7,369 nt of DNA from Pseudomonadota bacterium (lineage in GTDB: Bacteria; Pseudomonadota; Alphaproteobacteria; Sphingomonadales; Sphingomonadaceae): positions 1-7,369 of the forward strand of contig JAEWCW010000157.1 of the NCBI GenBank assembly GCA_023390415.1, given 5' to 3'. The position numbers were made by a program, and so were the translations under genes. Below are positions 6,033 to 7,369 of this stretch, in pieces; within the stretch, counting starts at the first letter, position 1, and each line of letters opens with the position of its first letter. The notes below the pieces were generated by a model. It was given only the letters and a program-made list of their open reading frames with translations, was not told where the DNA came from and did no database searches.

Positions 6033-7197
6033 CGGCGATCCTCGTGGCGAGCCGGCGGGCGATCTCGGTTTTGGGCGCGTCGTCCCAGACCTCTTCGCCC
6101 TCGGCCGTGATCAGGTGAATGCTGTTGCGCTCGCCGCCCATCACGTCGCCGGAGACGTCGTTGGCGAGGATCCAGTCGCAGCCTTTGCGCGCGCGCTTGG
6201 CACGCGCCTCGCCGGCGACGTCGTTGGTCTCGGCGGCAAAACCCACGAGGAGCCGTGGGCGCGTGGGGCTTGCGGCGAGGTTGGCGAGGATGTCCGGGTT
6301 CGGCGCCCATTCGAGGCGCGGCGGGCCGTCCGCCTTCTTGAGCTTGGTCGGTGAGGCAGCGACCCGCCAGTCGGCGACGGCGGCGACCAGCACGGCAGCG
6401 TCTGCAGGGAGCGCGGCCTGGACGGCCGCGTCCATTTCGGCCGCCGTCTCGACATCGATCCGCGCAACCCCGGCCGGCGTTTCCAGCGCCACCGGCCCGG
6501 CGACCAGGCTGACCCGTGCGCCGAGCCGGGCAATCGCCTCGGCAATGGCGAAGCCCTGCTTGCCCGACGAGCGGTTGGCGATCACCCGCACCGGGTCGAT
6601 CGGCTCCTGCGTCGGTCCCGCGGTGACGATGACGTGCCGGCCCTCGAGCGGCCGGTCGCCCGAAAGCGCCGCCTCGATCGCCGAGAGGATCGCCGGCGGT
6701 TCAGGAAGCCGGCCCGGCCCATATTCTCCGCACGCCATCTCGCCTTCGTCGGGATTCAGGATGGTCACGCCGTCGGCGCGCAGCCGCGCGACGTTGCGGC
6801 GCGTCGCCTCGTGCTGCCACATGCGGACATTCATCGCAGGCACGGCCAGCACCTTCTTGTCGGTGGCGAGCAGGAGCGTGGTGGCGAGATCGTCGGCGAT
6901 CCCCGCCGCCATCCGGGCGAGCAGGTCGGCCGTCGCGGGGCAGACGACGACGAGATCGGCCTCGCGCGACAGCTGGATATGGCCCATCTCGACCTCGTCC
7001 TTGAGGTCCCAGAGCGAGGTGTGGACCGGCTGCTCTGAGAGTGCGGCAAGGGTCATCGGCGTCACGAATTGCGCGCCGCCCTCGGTCAGCACGCAGCGCA
7101 CGCTCCCACCCGCCTTGCGGATCAGCCGGATGAGCTCGCAGGCCTTGTACGCCGCGATCCCGCCGCCGACGATCAGGAGGATTCGCTTGCCGATCAT
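6019..7197 (-). CDS. coaBC: Bifunctional phosphopantothenoylcysteine decarboxylase / phosphopantothenate-cysteine ligase
   Basis: This enzyme carries out steps two and three of CoA synthesis: it joins cysteine to 4'-phosphopantothenate (CoaB) and decarboxylates the product to 4'-phosphopantetheine (CoaC) with FMN. The 392 residues begin with the flavoprotein fold (GGGIAAYKA, 11-19). CoaC landmarks are the catalytic histidine in MGHIQL (His73), the PAMN motif (120-123) and the MACGEYGPGR loop with Cys156. The CoaB half starts near 186, with TAGPTQEPIDPVR (192-204), NRSSGKQG (208-215, Asn208), AAVADWR (272-278) and the KLKK lysines (285-288). Length is typical (E. coli about 406). The ATG follows the ubiB stop by 4 bp with no strong ribosome binding site, only GAGCGG close by, so coupling to ubiB is likely. 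Both halves look complete. Confidence 0.98.
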   Translation of the reverse strand: MIGKRILLIVGGGIAAYKACELIRLIRKAGGSVRCVLTEGGAQFVTPMTLAALSEQPVHTSLWDLKDEVEMGHIQLSREADLVVVCPATADLLARMAAGIADDLATTLLLATDKKVLAVPAMNVRMWQHEATRRNVARLRADGVTILNPDEGEMACGEYGPGRLPEPPAILSAIEAALSGDRPLEGRHVIVTAGPTQEPIDPVRVIANRSSGKQGFAIAEAIARLGARVSLVAGPVALETPAGVARIDVETAAEMDAAVQAALPADAAVLVAAVADWRVAASPTKLKKADGPPRLEWAPNPDILANLAASPTRPRLLVGFAAETNDVAGEARAKRARKGCDWILANDVSGDVMGGERNSIHLITAEGEEVWDDAPKTEIARRLATRIADEFE

Positions 7198-7201
7198 CCG
7201 C

Positions 7202-7369
7202 TCAGAGTAAGAGCACCGCCGCCGCGGCGCCAGCGGCGGCGGAGAGGAGGGCGGTGAGGAGGTAGCGCCCGTAGCGCTGCGGCTGGACGACGACCACGTC
7301 CGGGAGGGGCGGGTCGGGCGGGGCGGCGCCGAGGGGCGGGTAATATTGATCGATCCGGCGGATGAGGTC
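7202..7369 (-). CDS. ubiB: C-terminal end of UbiB, ubiquinone biosynthesis kinase-like protein (partial)
   Basis: Only the last 55 codons lie in the window, ending at TGA (7204-7202); the gene enters from the right edge. The visible part has a short charged helix (DLIRRIDQYY), a proline-rich linker, a VVVV strand, an arginine-flanked segment and a hydrophobic alanine/leucine helix (about visible 36-55) at the extreme C-terminus. UbiB proteins, ADCK/ABC1-type atypical kinases needed for ubiquinone synthesis, end in membrane helices after such a linker. The gene order ubiB-coaBC-dut is common in alphaproteobacteria and supports the name. The kinase domain is outside the window, so the call rests on the tail and synteny. 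Confidence 0.72.
   Translation of the reverse strand, partial: DLIRRIDQYYPPLGAAPPDPPLPDVVVVQPQRYGRYLLTALLSAAAGAAAAVLLL

Noticed and set aside
6119..7210. 363-codon + strand frame antisense to coaBC
   Set aside because: The Ser/Ala/Arg-rich product has no domain, while coaBC in the opposite direction is complete with all active-site motifs.
1..7369. Search for tRNA, rRNA, CRISPR repeats, insertion sequence ends, toxin-antitoxin pairs, phage or defence genes
   Set aside because: None seen by eye; the longest gap between genes is 98 bp (636-733), and it is explained by a hairpin and the topA upstream signals.

Overview
The window is a high-GC, densely coded stretch with strong G/C preference at third codon positions, GTG starts and very short gene gaps. 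The UbiB-CoaBC-Dut gene order and the style of the secreted TonB_C-like proteins point to an alphaproteobacterium, most probably a sphingomonad. This placement is inferred from content and synteny; no 16S or other marker is present.

Layout. The left half reads on the + strand: the nearly complete end of a small lipoprotein gene (1-635), a strong GC hairpin that probably ends it (645-668), the DNA topoisomerase I gene topA (734-3253, GTG start), and a secreted protein built from three TonB_C-like modules (3311-4420). The right half reads on the - strand as one tight gene string. In transcription order it is the last 55 codons of ubiB (7369-7202), coaBC (7197-6019), dut (6032-5583), a small secreted protein with one TonB_C-like domain (5579-5169), and a MoeB/ThiF/HesA-type adenylyltransferase (5209-4424). 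The two halves converge at 4420/4424 with only 3 bp between stop codons, inside a 7-bp hairpin.

How the genes work together. UbiB supports ubiquinone synthesis, CoaBC makes 4'-phosphopantetheine from pantothenate, Dut removes dUTP and supplies dUMP, and the MoeB-like enzyme activates a ubiquitin-like sulfur carrier for molybdopterin or thiamine synthesis. These are cofactor and nucleotide housekeeping steps sharing a transcript. TopA relaxes negative supercoils independently.

No tRNA, rRNA, CRISPR array, insertion sequence, phage gene or defence system was found, and every gap between genes is under 100 bp. This is mainly an ordinary core-genome region. The least explained parts are the two secreted TonB_C-like proteins, especially the three-module one with a regular pair of cysteines per module, and the lipoprotein before topA.
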